6,146 nucleotides of DNA. Origin: JBBIMP01 sp037444305. GTDB taxonomy: Bacteria; Acidobacteriota; UBA6911. Positions 6,125-6,146 of the stretch are shown here, in pieces. The DNA is taken from the NCBI GenBank assembly GCA_037444305.1, contig JBBIMP010000098.1, forward strand, positions 1-6,146, written 5' to 3'. The first letter of the stretch is position 1; each line of letters opens with the position of its first letter. The notes below the pieces were generated by a model. The model saw nothing but the letters and a program-made list of their open reading frames with translations. It was not told where the DNA came from and did not search any database. A program made the position numbers and the translations under genes.

Positions 6125-6146
6125 CCTTATTTAAGCGCCACTCGGG
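6125..6146 (-). repeat. outer inverted repeat, right copy, cut by window end
   Basis: TTAAGCGCCACTCGGG at the very end of the window is the inverted counterpart of the left outer repeat. The match runs to the last base, so the full length of this copy cannot be judged. Confidence 0.5.

Larger units (their letters stand above)
5904..6146. mobile_element. candidate non-autonomous palindromic element (REP/MITE-like), right end cut
   Basis: An outer inverted repeat (5917-5938 against 6125-6146, 17 of 22 positions alike) encloses an inner pair of inverted two-hairpin units. The left outer copy is preceded by AATTTCGGGGACAGG (5904-5918); the window stops before the matching bases on the right could be seen. 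There is no open frame of note inside, so any mobility would need a transposase elsewhere. From memory, GAA-loop and CCCAGGGC hairpins and GGGGACAGG-type ends recur in many copies in Acidobacteriota and some other phyla, but I cannot check this here. Target-site duplications cannot be seen because the right end is missing. Confidence 0.45.

Overview
The window is GC-rich (by eye a little over 60 % G+C) and bacterial. It carries five convincing protein genes and one repeat-rich end. A GatB subunit implies an organism that makes Gln-tRNA(Gln) and/or Asn-tRNA(Asn) by the indirect, transamidation route. That fact, the mix of RNase R, DUF2752, Mut7-C and a secreted NTF2-like protein, and the GAA-loop and CCCAGGGC hairpin repeats on the right all remind me of Acidobacteriota or a neighbouring deep-branching Gram-negative phylum. 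This assignment is an impression, not a proven placement.

Layout from left to right. Positions 1-117 hold no supportable gene. A hairpin flanked by A and T tracts (118-162) lies just past the end of rnr and looks like its terminator. rnr (177-2351, minus) encodes a full-domain RNase R that begins at TTG. A 142-bp divergent spacer separates it from a small DUF2752 membrane protein gene (2494-2928, plus). That gene converges on a three-gene minus-strand run: NTF2/lumazine-binding-like secreted protein (5502-5041), gatB (5031-3562) and a Mut7-C nuclease-domain protein (3543-2977). The gaps are only 9 and 18 bp, and the gatB ribosome binding site overlaps the stop codon of the gene before it, so the three are probably one transcription unit. 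About 400 bp of apparently non-coding DNA lie upstream of this run.

The right end (about 5904-6146) is the most unusual part. Two REP-like, two-hairpin units face each other in inverted orientation, and they sit inside an outer inverted repeat whose right copy is cut by the window edge. This looks like a small non-autonomous palindromic element, MITE-like or of the REP/RAYT type. No transposase is visible.

Functionally the window is mostly translation and RNA housekeeping: RNA decay (RNase R), tRNA-dependent amidation (GatB) and a probable RNA-acting PIN-like domain (Mut7-C). I see no defence system, CRISPR array, rRNA or tRNA. Very long plus-strand open frames opposite rnr and gatB are judged to be codon-bias shadows.
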